Assembly (NCBI GenBank): GCA_963739335.1
Contig: CAVUAC010000085.1
Coordinates: 1 to 64,000 of the forward strand
Origin: UBA9647 sp963739335
Lineage (GTDB): Bacteria > Bacteroidota > Ignavibacteria > UBA10030
Length of the DNA stretch: 64,000 nt
Direction of reading: 5' to 3'
Position numbers and translations under genes: made by a program. Below, piece by piece: positions 47,041-54,991 of this stretch (the first letter of the stretch is position 1; the number at the start of each line of letters is the position of its first letter). Under the pieces are notes generated by a model. The model saw nothing but the letters and a program-made list of their open reading frames with translations. It made no database searches and was not told the DNA's origin.

Positions 47041-48061
47041 GCGAAAGAGCCAGGGAAATAAATTCGGGATGCAAGCGCGATCAACCGCGGCTGCGCGTGC
47101 GCGCCATCAGGGCTTCAAGCTCGTACATATCTCTGATCCGCATCTGAGCCGCCAATTTTATCGCGAACATATCAAGTCATTCAAAGTGCTCCTCCGATCT
47201 ATCGTCGAGTCAGGCTGTGATCACCTTGTTATTTCCGGAGATATCGTCAGTACGGGTGATCGCGACGATTACTATCTAGCTCGAGAGATCTTCGGGACGA
47301 TGGATTTGTTGGATGCGACACGCCTCACGGTCATTCCAGGGAATCATGACATTTTCGGAGGTCCGCACCGGGCCACCGACGTCCTGAGTTTTCCACAACA
47401 TATCCGCAGTGTGGACTATGCGCGCCGCCTCGAGATGTTTCAGCGTGCATTCGATGAGACATTCAACAACGTCATAACCTATGGCACCAACAGTGTTTTT
47501 CCTTTTGTCAAACACGTCGGTCCCTATTCCATCATCGGCCTGAATTCCGTGCCTCCATGGTCCTTGAGAAAAAACGTGCTGGGCAGCAATGGCATTCTGT
47601 GTGAGTTGCAGCGCAATGGACTTCTCCAGATGGCGATCGAAGGAAGGCTGCGGAATACAGTTCCTATCGTAGCAATCCACCATCACTTCTATGATCTGAA
47701 CGACGGTTCTATCAATTCCAGTCTGTGGCGAAAGATTGAAGCAACCACCATGAGAATGAGAAACCGGAGAAAGATACTCCGGATCTTTGAATCTCTTGGA
47801 GTTCGCTATGTTCTCCATGGACACGTTCATCGGAATGAGCTGTATCGAAAATCTGATATGACGTTTCTCAATGGGGCCGGCGCCGTGTGCGACGATCCCA
47901 TCGAGTTTCTTAAGTGCAACGAACTCCAGTACAAAAATGGAAGTGTTCAGGTTCGAATCAATGTCCTCTCGGTTCCTTTTGAGCCCGCAACTCAGACGCT
48001 TCCGAAGCATCGGTTGCACTACCCGGTGACGCTCCCTGCGCTGTCCTCAGTCACGAAATAG
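47006..48061 (+). CDS. Calcineurin-like metallophosphoesterase
   Basis: This is a protein of about 351 aa with all metal motifs of the calcineurin-like superfamily: HISDPHLS near the N terminus, LVISGDIVSTGDRDDY, VIPGNHDIF, AIHHHFYDL and VLHGHVHRNELY. There is no signal peptide, so it acts in the cytoplasm or at the inner membrane face. It overlaps the end of the glycosyltransferase gene. A PlcP-like phospholipase C activity is a hypothesis from this context; a nucleotide or protein phosphatase is equally possible from motifs alone. Start could also be ATG 46991 or 47071. Confidence 0.8.
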   Translation: MNTNAATLELHRRKSQGNKFGMQARSTAAARARHQGFKLVHISDPHLSRQFYREHIKSFKVLLRSIVESGCDHLVISGDIVSTGDRDDYYLAREIFGTMDLLDATRLTVIPGNHDIFGGPHRATDVLSFPQHIRSVDYARRLEMFQRAFDETFNNVITYGTNSVFPFVKHVGPYSIIGLNSVPPWSLRKNVLGSNGILCELQRNGLLQMAIEGRLRNTVPIVAIHHHFYDLNDGSINSSLWRKIEATTMRMRNRRKILRIFESLGVRYVLHGHVHRNELYRKSDMTFLNGAGAVCDDPIEFLKCNELQYKNGSVQVRINVLSVPFEPATQTLPKHRLHYPVTLPALSSVTK

Positions 48062-48066
48062 CTTCG

Positions 48067-48849
48067 ATGATTGAATTGCTCAAATACCAGATCCTGGAGT
48101 TGGAACGCCTTTTCGAGACAACAGGGGTTCCCGACGCCGCAAGAATTGCTGTCTTTGACCTCGATAACACTATGTTGGTCGGCGACATTGGAGATGCTGT
48201 GTTCGCCCAGCTCGCTTTTGAAGGACATCCTCTCTCCTTGACGTGGTCAGAGTATCAGCGGGTCCTCCGAAGCCATAGAAGCAAGGCATATGCTGACGTC
48301 GTCAAGGCAATGGCCGGAACTGAGCCGGCAATCGTTGTTCGGGCAACGGAACTGCTCCTGGAGCGCGGCAAAAAGTCAATCAAGTTCCCGCTCGATCTCG
48401 TGCAGAGGCCCATTCCACGCCCGCTGTTCGTCGAGTTCATTTCATTCCTCAGAGAGCAGCACTATCAGATCTATGTGCTCTCGGCGAGCAACCACATATC
48501 TGTTCAACTTGTCGCGGAGCGGTGGTTTCAAATTCCGCCGTCGCACTCATTCGGAATCCAGGCGAGAATTCGGGATGGCAAATTGACCTCCGACTTGATC
48601 GAACCATTGCCAGTAGGCAACGGGAAGGCATTACTGTTCCGACACCTCGTTCCCCTCTTCTCCCCCATCATCACTGCAACAGACAGCAGAATCGATTTGC
48701 CCTTGTTGCGCTTGACTCATCCGCTAGGTTTTTCGCTGTGGGTGGGTGACAATCGAAGCGACTTCCAGACCGTTACAGATCTTGTCGGAACCAAGCAGCG
48801 CTTCTTCCTCGTCGACGGCAACGAGTCTTTTGCAGTCGAGGAGTACTGA
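48067..48849 (+). CDS. HAD superfamily phosphatase, SerB/PHOSPHO1-like
   Basis: The 260-aa protein has the HAD nucleophile motif VFDLDNTMLVGDIGD near residue 28, motif II in YVLSASNHISVQLVAE near 138, and an acidic motif near TATDSRIDLPLL. The helical cap resembles phosphoserine phosphatase and phosphocholine/phosphoethanolamine phosphatases. It starts 5 bases after the phosphoesterase gene, so the two are cotranscribed. It might dephosphorylate headgroup phosphates released by its neighbour; this is inference. Confidence 0.78.
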   Translation: MIELLKYQILELERLFETTGVPDAARIAVFDLDNTMLVGDIGDAVFAQLAFEGHPLSLTWSEYQRVLRSHRSKAYADVVKAMAGTEPAIVVRATELLLERGKKSIKFPLDLVQRPIPRPLFVEFISFLREQHYQIYVLSASNHISVQLVAERWFQIPPSHSFGIQARIRDGKLTSDLIEPLPVGNGKALLFRHLVPLFSPIITATDSRIDLPLLRLTHPLGFSLWVGDNRSDFQTVTDLVGTKQRFFLVDGNESFAVEEY

Positions 48850-48979
48850 AGCCACGTCAAGAATATGGTTGTGAGGTTCCGTGGCAAGATTTTCTCTGCG
48901 TCGCTCCCGCCTGCCCACCCCCGCACGTTCTCATCGGGGAGGCGGACGTTCTCGCGGTTAGATTTAACCCGCGAAGGCC

Positions 48980-48994
48980 GCCCCCGAAGGGGGC
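48980..48994. terminator. Compact GC hairpin between convergent genes
   Basis: GCCCCC (48980-48985) and GGGGGC (48989-48994) form a 6-bp stem with a GAA loop. The 186 bases between the HAD gene and the glycosidase gene contain further short GC-rich inverted repeats, but no T tract. Terminator function is likely but not certain. Confidence 0.45.
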
Positions 48995-49035
48995 ACTTCG
49001 TGAAAGGGGCCGCTAAGTGACTCTTGAGATAGGCT

Positions 49036-51450
49036 CTAGTCGGACAGCTGCAGGATGAGTGTCGTAGCGTCAGGCGATAGGCGGAGTTTGGACCCGTTCT
49101 CTATCTTTTCAAGCGCCATCACGTGTCGCGGTGACGCGGGGCTCACTTTGAGGACATTCCAAGGCAGGTGGAGGTCGATGTGAGACGGCGAAGATTCTGA
49201 AAAGTACTCTGGTGAAAATGTGATTTGACAACGATCTCTGGCCTCAAACTCCAATCGAAAACTGACAGCGCCAAAGTATGTTGGCGCATTCGAGATCTCA
49301 AGGCCGTTCCGTTTTGCGATCAGATTTGCGGCGCCGCAGGAAAGAAGTTCCAGCCCTCGCCCGCTCTCTCGCAGCAGACAATCCCGCAGAAACAGCACTA
49401 CTTCTGCGGCGGCCCATCCGTGATGTCCGTCGCCCATCGAACCGCCTCCGGTCAATGGGTGGATCGCTTCAGGGTATGCGTAACTCTGGCTCGCCTGGCG
49501 AAATACCGATTCAGCAATTCTCCAGGCCCTCTCCCTGTCCTCCAGAATCAGGAGAGAGTGTGCGAGCTGAAGACTCAGGTAAGGATTGTATCCGGAATGG
49601 ATAATCGGATGGAAGAATCCTCGGTCATCGACAAACGCCCTCACGATTGCTTTCACAGTGTTCTGTGGATGGTCGATCGATTTGTCAAACAGATTCAAGG
49701 GGTAAACACTACAGATAGAACCGATCGCGCTCTCGTCGAATGCTCTCATCGGGCCGGATGGGATGAGCTTCCTACCCAACCTCAACTCCACACTCAGAAA
49801 GGAGTCGAGGAGGTCCTCCTCGAAGCCTCCAATTTCCCGATCGAGTTTCCGAACATCCGCGTGTCTTCCCAGCTCTCGCGCAATGTTCAGCAGCGATTTG
49901 AGCCCCGCAAGCGACCAGAAGGAATCCCAGTAATATTGGTCGACAGTACCCAAATGTTCGGCGCTAAGACTTCTTGGCATCAGACCGCGATGCTCCGCAG
50001 AAGTATCTCTGGTCCGGCGTCTCATACGGCTGATCCAAGCAGCAGTTCGAAGCAAGAGCGGGTACCACTCCTTCAGCCATAGGACCGAACGAGTCATTTT
50101 GTAGTGTTGCTCAAGAGTCCAGAGCACCGCTCCATTGGAATCCCACTCTCCTGCAGGAGCGCTGAAGAATCCATCCGAGGTGAGCCTTGATGGGAAGGAG
50201 TCGATGACCTCACGCGCCCTCTGAGGGAAGCCAAGTACATCGAGGGCTCGGAGCATCGGCACTGCATCGCGGAACCAGAACCTGTGATAGAGATACGGTC
50301 CGGGAGAAATGAAGTCCCCATCGTTGAACTGCAGCAATGTCAGACGATTCGCATCGAAGAGTTCCTGTAGAGCCTCGCTTCCAAAGCGAAACTGTGCTCC
50401 CGAGGAAAGCTGCTTGCTCCATGACGCCTGCTGGACTTTTCTGCGCCTGTCAAACGAGACGCGCCAGGTGCCTTTGACCGGTGTCCGGCTCAATTGCCCA
50501 CGGTCTTCCAGCGCGATGCTGTAAGAAACCGAGCGTTCCGCATTCGGAGCAAGCACGAGGTCAAATAATGCCGCGGCATGCGCCAATCCTCGTTCGCATC
50601 TGACAGCACCGTGAGACCCGCTGGAGGCAGGAGCCTGCGGGCCTTGATGGTTGGATCGGAGCACATTTGCCACCTCACCGAGCGCTGCACTCCCAAACAG
50701 GCACGCATCAGGTTCTTGGGCAAATACGACGCCGATGCTTTTGTCGACCCAAGCGATCCGGTGTGATTTGAAATCAATCGTTCGGATAGGTGCCATCCCC
50801 TCAGGGCCGAACGGTCGGATACACACGCATAGGCTGACGGTACGCTCTTCAGATCCGATGTTCAAGACATTAACTTTGCTGAAAACTACATCCCTCCCGC
50901 CCCGAATCGAATCGACAAAATTCTCGACCACCATCCGAAAATCACGCCAGAAGAACGTCGTCGTCAAATGAGGTGCTTGGGTGTCGAGCTTCTGTTGGGG
51001 TGCTTGAGAGAGAGATGGAAAGAGAATGTCATCCTCGCAAACCAACCAAACATCGACCGACCACTCCCGCGGCAGCGGAGTCAGAAGCCCGCGTGGGTCC
51101 ACGATAGCTTCGTGAAACCCATTTGGGGAGCCCAGTGCGGTCCAAGAGCGGTTCGTGACGTTGATCAGGAGAGGGTTCTGCGAGCGAGCGACGAAACTCG
51201 GACTCGTAGGGTCCAGCTGGCAGTGAACCCAGAAGGGGTAGACCCAATTCCGATTCATCTGAAGCACGCTGAAATTCAGCAAGCCCCGAATAATGACAGG
51301 AGCACTCAGCTGGAATAACTCTGGCGGGAATCCCTTCCCGTCGACATCTCCCAGGTCGGCCGCAAGCTTGATCTGATGGAAGTACTCGTGTGGTATTTTG
51401 AGCTGCTTGAAGGCTCGCTCAAGAAGGAATGAATTGATTGAGGGCGACAA
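49036..51450 (-). CDS. Large (alpha/alpha)6-type glycosidase-like protein
   Basis: The 804-aa protein without a signal peptide has a beta-rich N-terminal half (to about residue 350) and a helical C-terminal half with features of glucoamylase, trehalase or debranching-enzyme barrels: YHRFWFRDAVPMLRALDVLG near 385, GEWDSNGAVLWTLEQHY near 430, DQYYWDSFWSLAGL near 520, and GSMGDGHHGWAAAE near 680. Acidic residues in these segments may be catalytic. Substrate is unknown. It follows the Pho-controlled small gene at 51612-51758 on the same strand after 161 bases, so it may be induced on phosphate starvation. Confidence 0.6.
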   Translation of the reverse strand: MSPSINSFLLERAFKQLKIPHEYFHQIKLAADLGDVDGKGFPPELFQLSAPVIIRGLLNFSVLQMNRNWVYPFWVHCQLDPTSPSFVARSQNPLLINVTNRSWTALGSPNGFHEAIVDPRGLLTPLPREWSVDVWLVCEDDILFPSLSQAPQQKLDTQAPHLTTTFFWRDFRMVVENFVDSIRGGRDVVFSKVNVLNIGSEERTVSLCVCIRPFGPEGMAPIRTIDFKSHRIAWVDKSIGVVFAQEPDACLFGSAALGEVANVLRSNHQGPQAPASSGSHGAVRCERGLAHAAALFDLVLAPNAERSVSYSIALEDRGQLSRTPVKGTWRVSFDRRRKVQQASWSKQLSSGAQFRFGSEALQELFDANRLTLLQFNDGDFISPGPYLYHRFWFRDAVPMLRALDVLGFPQRAREVIDSFPSRLTSDGFFSAPAGEWDSNGAVLWTLEQHYKMTRSVLWLKEWYPLLLRTAAWISRMRRRTRDTSAEHRGLMPRSLSAEHLGTVDQYYWDSFWSLAGLKSLLNIARELGRHADVRKLDREIGGFEEDLLDSFLSVELRLGRKLIPSGPMRAFDESAIGSICSVYPLNLFDKSIDHPQNTVKAIVRAFVDDRGFFHPIIHSGYNPYLSLQLAHSLLILEDRERAWRIAESVFRQASQSYAYPEAIHPLTGGGSMGDGHHGWAAAEVVLFLRDCLLRESGRGLELLSCGAANLIAKRNGLEISNAPTYFGAVSFRLEFEARDRCQITFSPEYFSESSPSHIDLHLPWNVLKVSPASPRHVMALEKIENGSKLRLSPDATTLILQLSD

Positions 51451-51611
51451 TTGCGAATTGATTACTCAGTATGATGGCGGCTGCAAAACGACGATTCATC
51501 CGCATGTGCACTGACAAAAGCTGTTCAGAACACACATCCACGCGGAAGAAAGAACCATCCAAATACGATGACACCCGCTTGAGTCAATAGGACAATTGTT
51601 CAGCGAGAATC

Positions 51612-51758
51612 CTAGAATGGCGTGCTATGCACGATGATTCCGAACGCCAACGTTGCGATGATGACAATGGCCATTAATAATCCGAACGCCCGATCGTCAA
51701 TCGGATTTCTACTTTCGTAATCATTTTCACCGCTGATGAATTGACCAATCAGCCTCAT
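51612..51758 (-). CDS. Small Pho-controlled single-pass membrane protein (paralogue C)
   Basis: This is a 48-aa protein starting MRLIGQFISGEND. The segment GQFISG to DDRAF aligns without gaps to paralogue B (GHWIGG to SDSEF) and the membrane helix shares L-M-A, I-A-T and A-F-G with it. GGGAGG lies 6 bases before the ATG, a strong ribosome site. A PHO-box promoter lies 96-149 bases upstream. It sits between phoR and the glycosidase gene, all on the same strand. Confidence 0.75.
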   Translation of the reverse strand: MRLIGQFISGENDYESRNPIDDRAFGLLMAIVIIATLAFGIIVHSTPF

Positions 51759-52107
51759 CGCTTACCTCCCAAGTCTCTTGCTTTGTGGAACTTTCGAAGA
51801 ATCATCTGATTACTCGGGAATTCCGCGACCTTCCTTTGTTCGTTTACGACACAAAGGTAGCATTCACCCATTAGGATAGTGTTAGGTCAGTACTAACAAA
51901 TCGTTAAGCGCTATTTCCCCGAAAACAAGCAAAAGGCTTCGAAGGCAACATCGGAGTGGCGGTTCTTCAGGATGGAGTAGATTGTTGAGGAGAACTAGGA
52001 AAAGGAGAAGAAATGCTGATAACTCCCCTCATGCGCAGGGTCGCGGAGATCTATGACAACAAGACGAAGAGCAATGCGGGATGTTGAAACGTCGGAAAGA
52101 GCTGGCT
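51759..52107. other. Control region between phoR and small gene C
   Basis: This region has no large gene. It contains the third PHO-box promoter (51854-51907). On the plus strand a strong AAAAGGAGAAGAA precedes ATG 52013, which opens a 24-codon frame ending at 52087; whether this is translated is unknown. Confidence 0.6.
51854..51907 (-). promoter_or_regulatory. PHO-box promoter for small gene C
   Basis: In minus-strand direction TTAAC, TTAGT, CTAAC and CTAAT start every 11 bases from 51907; TACCTT (51859-51854) follows 10 bases after the last. It is nearly identical in layout to the sites at 45263 and 45615. Confidence 0.82.
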
Positions 52108-53557
52108 CTACTTCTTCAAATCGAACGAAAATGTCGTCCCTTTGCCAATTTCGCTCGCTACTGAAATCCTGCTGTTGTGGGCTTCAATGATGTGTTTTAC
52201 GATCGCGAAGTCCGAGGCCGGTACCACCGACTTCGCGTGATTGCGTTTTGTCCACGCGATAAAAACGCTCGAAAATCCGCGGCAGATGTTCAGCCTCAAT
52301 CCCAACCCCCCCGTCCGACACTGAGATCGTAACGGAATGGTCACCTTCAACCAGGCGCGTGACTGTCGCCGAACCTTCCGGACTGTATTTGATTGCATTG
52401 TCAACAATGTTTCCAATCGCCTGTCGCAGCCTCTCCTTGTCCCCCAGGACTAGAATCTCACGGTCTGGGGCATCGAGCACGAGCGTTTGTTTCTTTTTCG
52501 CCGCGACGTCGGCAAAGTCAGTTGTGAGTTGCCTCAGCAGCGAGCCGGCGTCAAAGTACCGAACGCTCATTTTCATTTCGCCGGATTCGATGCGCGAAAT
52601 CTCGATGAGATCGCTCAGCAGACTGTCGAGTCGGTTCGCGTGATGATAGGCTCTCTCGATGAACGATTTGTTCACTGTAGGATCATCGATTGCACCTTCG
52701 AGAAGCGTCTCAAGAAATCCTTTGAGGGAAAAGATCGGAGTTCGGAGTTCGTGAGAGACGTTTCCCAGAAACTCGCTGCGGACACGCTCCAGTTTCTTGA
52801 GCTGCTCGATATCCGTCTTGAGCTTGTCAGTCATTTCATTGATAAGTTCCGCGAGTCGTCCAATTTCGTCGCGTGAGCGCACAGGAAGTTTCTGATCGAG
52901 ATTCCCGCCCTTGATCTCCTTTACCATTTCCCCGATCTCGACCAGTGGACCGGCCATTCGCTTCCCGACAATCCGGCTGGCAATGATGACGAGCACGAGG
53001 ACGACAAGGCCAGCGATGACTATCTTGAACCGAATCTCGTACATGACGTGATTGACATCCCGCAACTCGACCGACACTCGTATGAACTGAAGATGTGGGA
53101 ACGCGTTCGAAGAAATTCCGGCCATGTCTACCTTGCGGACCACATAAACAAGATCATGCTGAATCGATTTGCTCGTGCGGACATCCGAACCCGTGCCTCG
53201 TTGTTGCGCCTCTATGACTTCAGGTCGATACAAATGGTTCTCGAGGGTGTGCAGGAGAGAATCGGGAACAAAAGAATCATAGAGAACGGCGCCTGAGGTA
53301 TCGATCAAAGTAATGCGCATTTGGACTATCGATGAGATTGCTGCCAGATCCCTTTCCTCGTTTTCCCTCGAGTCTTCTCTCATTGCTCCCTGTTGAATCA
53401 GTGCAGTGAGAACGCTTGTCTCATTGCGGAGGCTGCTCAGAAAACGATCGAAGTAGTATCGCTCAATCTGATAGCTCAACACTATACCGAGAAGGGTAAT
53501 AACCGCGACAGATATGAGTATGTACGTAAGCGTGATCGGCGTTCGGACGCTGCGCAT
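52108..53557 (-). CDS. phoR: Phosphate regulon sensor histidine kinase PhoR, one-base frameshift
   Basis: PhoR senses phosphate status through Pst/PhoU and phosphorylates PhoB. The protein of about 482 aa has a membrane helix near 8-28, a periplasmic sensor domain, a second helix near 170-192, a HAMP domain (GPLVEIGEMVKEIKGGNLDQ), the phospho-acceptor region EFLGNVSHELRTPIFSLKGF and ATPase boxes NIVDNAIKYS and VSDGGVGIEAEHL. An extra base near 52207, just after GGTGLGL, shifts the frame; the repaired end reads AIVKHIIEAHNSRISVAS. Its start overlaps the phoB stop by one base. Confidence 0.92.
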
Positions 53558-54246
53558 CAGAGTTCCTTCCTGAAGCGATATCCTACTCCTTTGACCGTCT
53601 CGATATGTCGCGCGTGCTCACCTAACTTCTCGCGAATCTTTCGGACATGCACATCAATCGTTCGGTCGACCACATAGACATCGTGACCCCAGACCTCATT
53701 CAAGAGAGTCTCACGCGTGACGACCCGTTCAGGATGCCGGGCAAGGAATAAGAGAACCTCGAATTCCTTTTTCGGCAGATGGATGTCTCGATTCCGGATC
53801 CTCACCACATAGTTGTTCGTTTGGATCTCGAGATCGCCGATCTTCAGCACGTCCGATTCGACGGCTTCCTTTCCTTCTCCACGAGCTTTCAACCCATGCT
53901 TCACGCGTGCAAGGAACGTGCGAACTTTCACTGGCTTCACAATATAGTCGTCGGCTCCCAGCTCAAGACCGACGACTTCATCAATTTCACTATCGCGAGC
54001 CGTAAGAAAAATGATGGGGATCTTGGACGTTGAAGGGTCTTTGCGAATGGCCTTGCAGACCTCCCATCCATCCAGCTCCGGCATCAAGATATCGAGAACG
54101 ACGAGCGACGGATGATGCCTGACAAGTCTGAGCGCTTCCTTACCATTCAGTGCAGTGATGACGCGATACCCCTCTTTCTCGAGATTGTATTTCAGCAGCT
54201 CGAGAATGTCTTTTTCATCGTCAACGACGAGAATTGTTGGATGCAT
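53557..54246 (-). CDS. phoB: Phosphate regulon response regulator PhoB
   Basis: This is a 229-aa OmpR-family regulator. The receiver domain has ILVVDDEKDILELLKYNLEK, the phospho-acceptor Asp in LVVLDILMPELDGWEV and the conserved Lys in DDYIVKPVK. The winged-helix DNA-binding domain has LTARD-type linkage then FEVLLFLARHPERVVTRETL and DRTIDVHVRKIREKLG. ATG 54246 gives the normal N terminus. PhoB would bind the 11-base direct repeats listed above. Confidence 0.93.
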   Translation of the reverse strand: MHPTILVVDDEKDILELLKYNLEKEGYRVITALNGKEALRLVRHHPSLVVLDILMPELDGWEVCKAIRKDPSTSKIPIIFLTARDSEIDEVVGLELGADDYIVKPVKVRTFLARVKHGLKARGEGKEAVESDVLKIGDLEIQTNNYVVRIRNRDIHLPKKEFEVLLFLARHPERVVTRETLLNEVWGHDVYVVDRTIDVHVRKIREKLGEHARHIETVKGVGYRFRKEL

Positions 54247-54276
54247 AACCCTGCTCAATGATGAGATGATATACGA

Positions 54277-54304
54277 AGGCCTCCGTTCCCTGAAACGAAG
54301 GCCT
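54277..54304 (-). terminator. Hairpin after the tmRNA gene
   Basis: An 11-bp stem with one G-T pair (54277-54287 with 54294-54304) and a 6-base loop follows the tmRNA 3' end in the minus-strand direction. It lies 30 bases before the phoB start. Confidence 0.6.
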
Positions 54305-54308
54305 GTTG

Positions 54309-54683
54309 TGGAGGTGCGGGGAGTCGAACCCCGGTCCGAAGAGAAGACTCTCAAAACTTCTACGTACCTAGCCTACCTTTTGAGGTTCGCATGTGGGAAC
54401 TCCGGTAGACAGGATTGACCACATACTATCCACAGTAGATCCCGCTTTTGGCAGAATTTCAAACGATCCCCTGCGGAGCAGAACCGTCCTATCCCATCTT
54501 AGTCGACGTTCTCTATGCACCCAATGGGCAAAGAACAAAGAGAACGGGTTGCTTAAGCTAGTTAAGCAGCCAGTGCGTAGTTGTTGTTAGCACTTGATAG
54601 TTTACCGCTTCTTTAACGTGGACGCGGAGACCACGATACGCAGTTCTGAGCTTCCTCATCCCCGTCGAATCCAGGTCACCCCC
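54309..54683 (-). ncRNA. ssrA: Transfer-messenger RNA
   Basis: tmRNA frees stalled ribosomes and tags the unfinished protein. The 5' end (GGGGGTGACCTGGATTCGAC, from 54683) and the 3' end (GGGGTTCGACTCCCCGCACC then TCCA, ending 54309) form the tRNA-like domain: the 7-bp acceptor stem pairs GGGGGTG with CACCTCC, and the T-loop TTCGACTC is standard. The terminal CCA is not encoded. The tag frame (54591 to 54562) reads ANNNYALAA before a TAA, ending in the proteolysis signal. About 375 bases, a normal size. Confidence 0.96.
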
Positions 54684-54912
54684 AAAGGACAATGGTGTAC
54701 CAGGTACTGACTGGAGGAAATTGTAGCTCATTATTAATGTACGCACTTGATTGGACATACTCAACAGTTGGATCGTCAGCGTTGTCTTCACAGTAAACGA
54801 CAAGGAAATGCGGCAGGTTCCCATCGTGCAAAACAAAGGAACCAAGCTGAAGGAATACGAGGTTTGGAGAGATGAGGCCGAGTGCACCCAGTGAAATGGA
54901 GGAATTGCTCAC
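54676..54912 (-). CDS. Possible small hypothetical protein upstream of tmRNA
   Basis: An open frame from GTG 54912 encodes 78 residues of ordinary protein-like composition (LGSFVLHDGNLPHFLVVYCE and QFPPVSTWYTIVLWG). Its TGA lies inside the tmRNA acceptor stem. The frame stays open upstream to the end of the RND gene without a better start. No family is recognised. A putative promoter for tmRNA falls within it, so it may not be a gene. Confidence 0.25.
   Translation of the reverse strand: MSNSSISLGALGLISPNLVFLQLGSFVLHDGNLPHFLVVYCEDNADDPTVEYVQSSAYINNELQFPPVSTWYTIVLWG
54736..54764 (-). promoter_or_regulatory. Candidate promoter for tmRNA
   Basis: In minus-strand direction TTGAGT (54764-54759), a 17-base spacer and TACATT (54741-54736) lie about 50 bases before the mature tmRNA 5' end. 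Confidence 0.45.
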
Positions 54913-54991
54913 ATCGCTCGACCCGGCCCATTGCCGCGTCCGCGACTGACGATTGCGCGGAATGCGGGACGCTGCTCGCGTTATATTTGTA

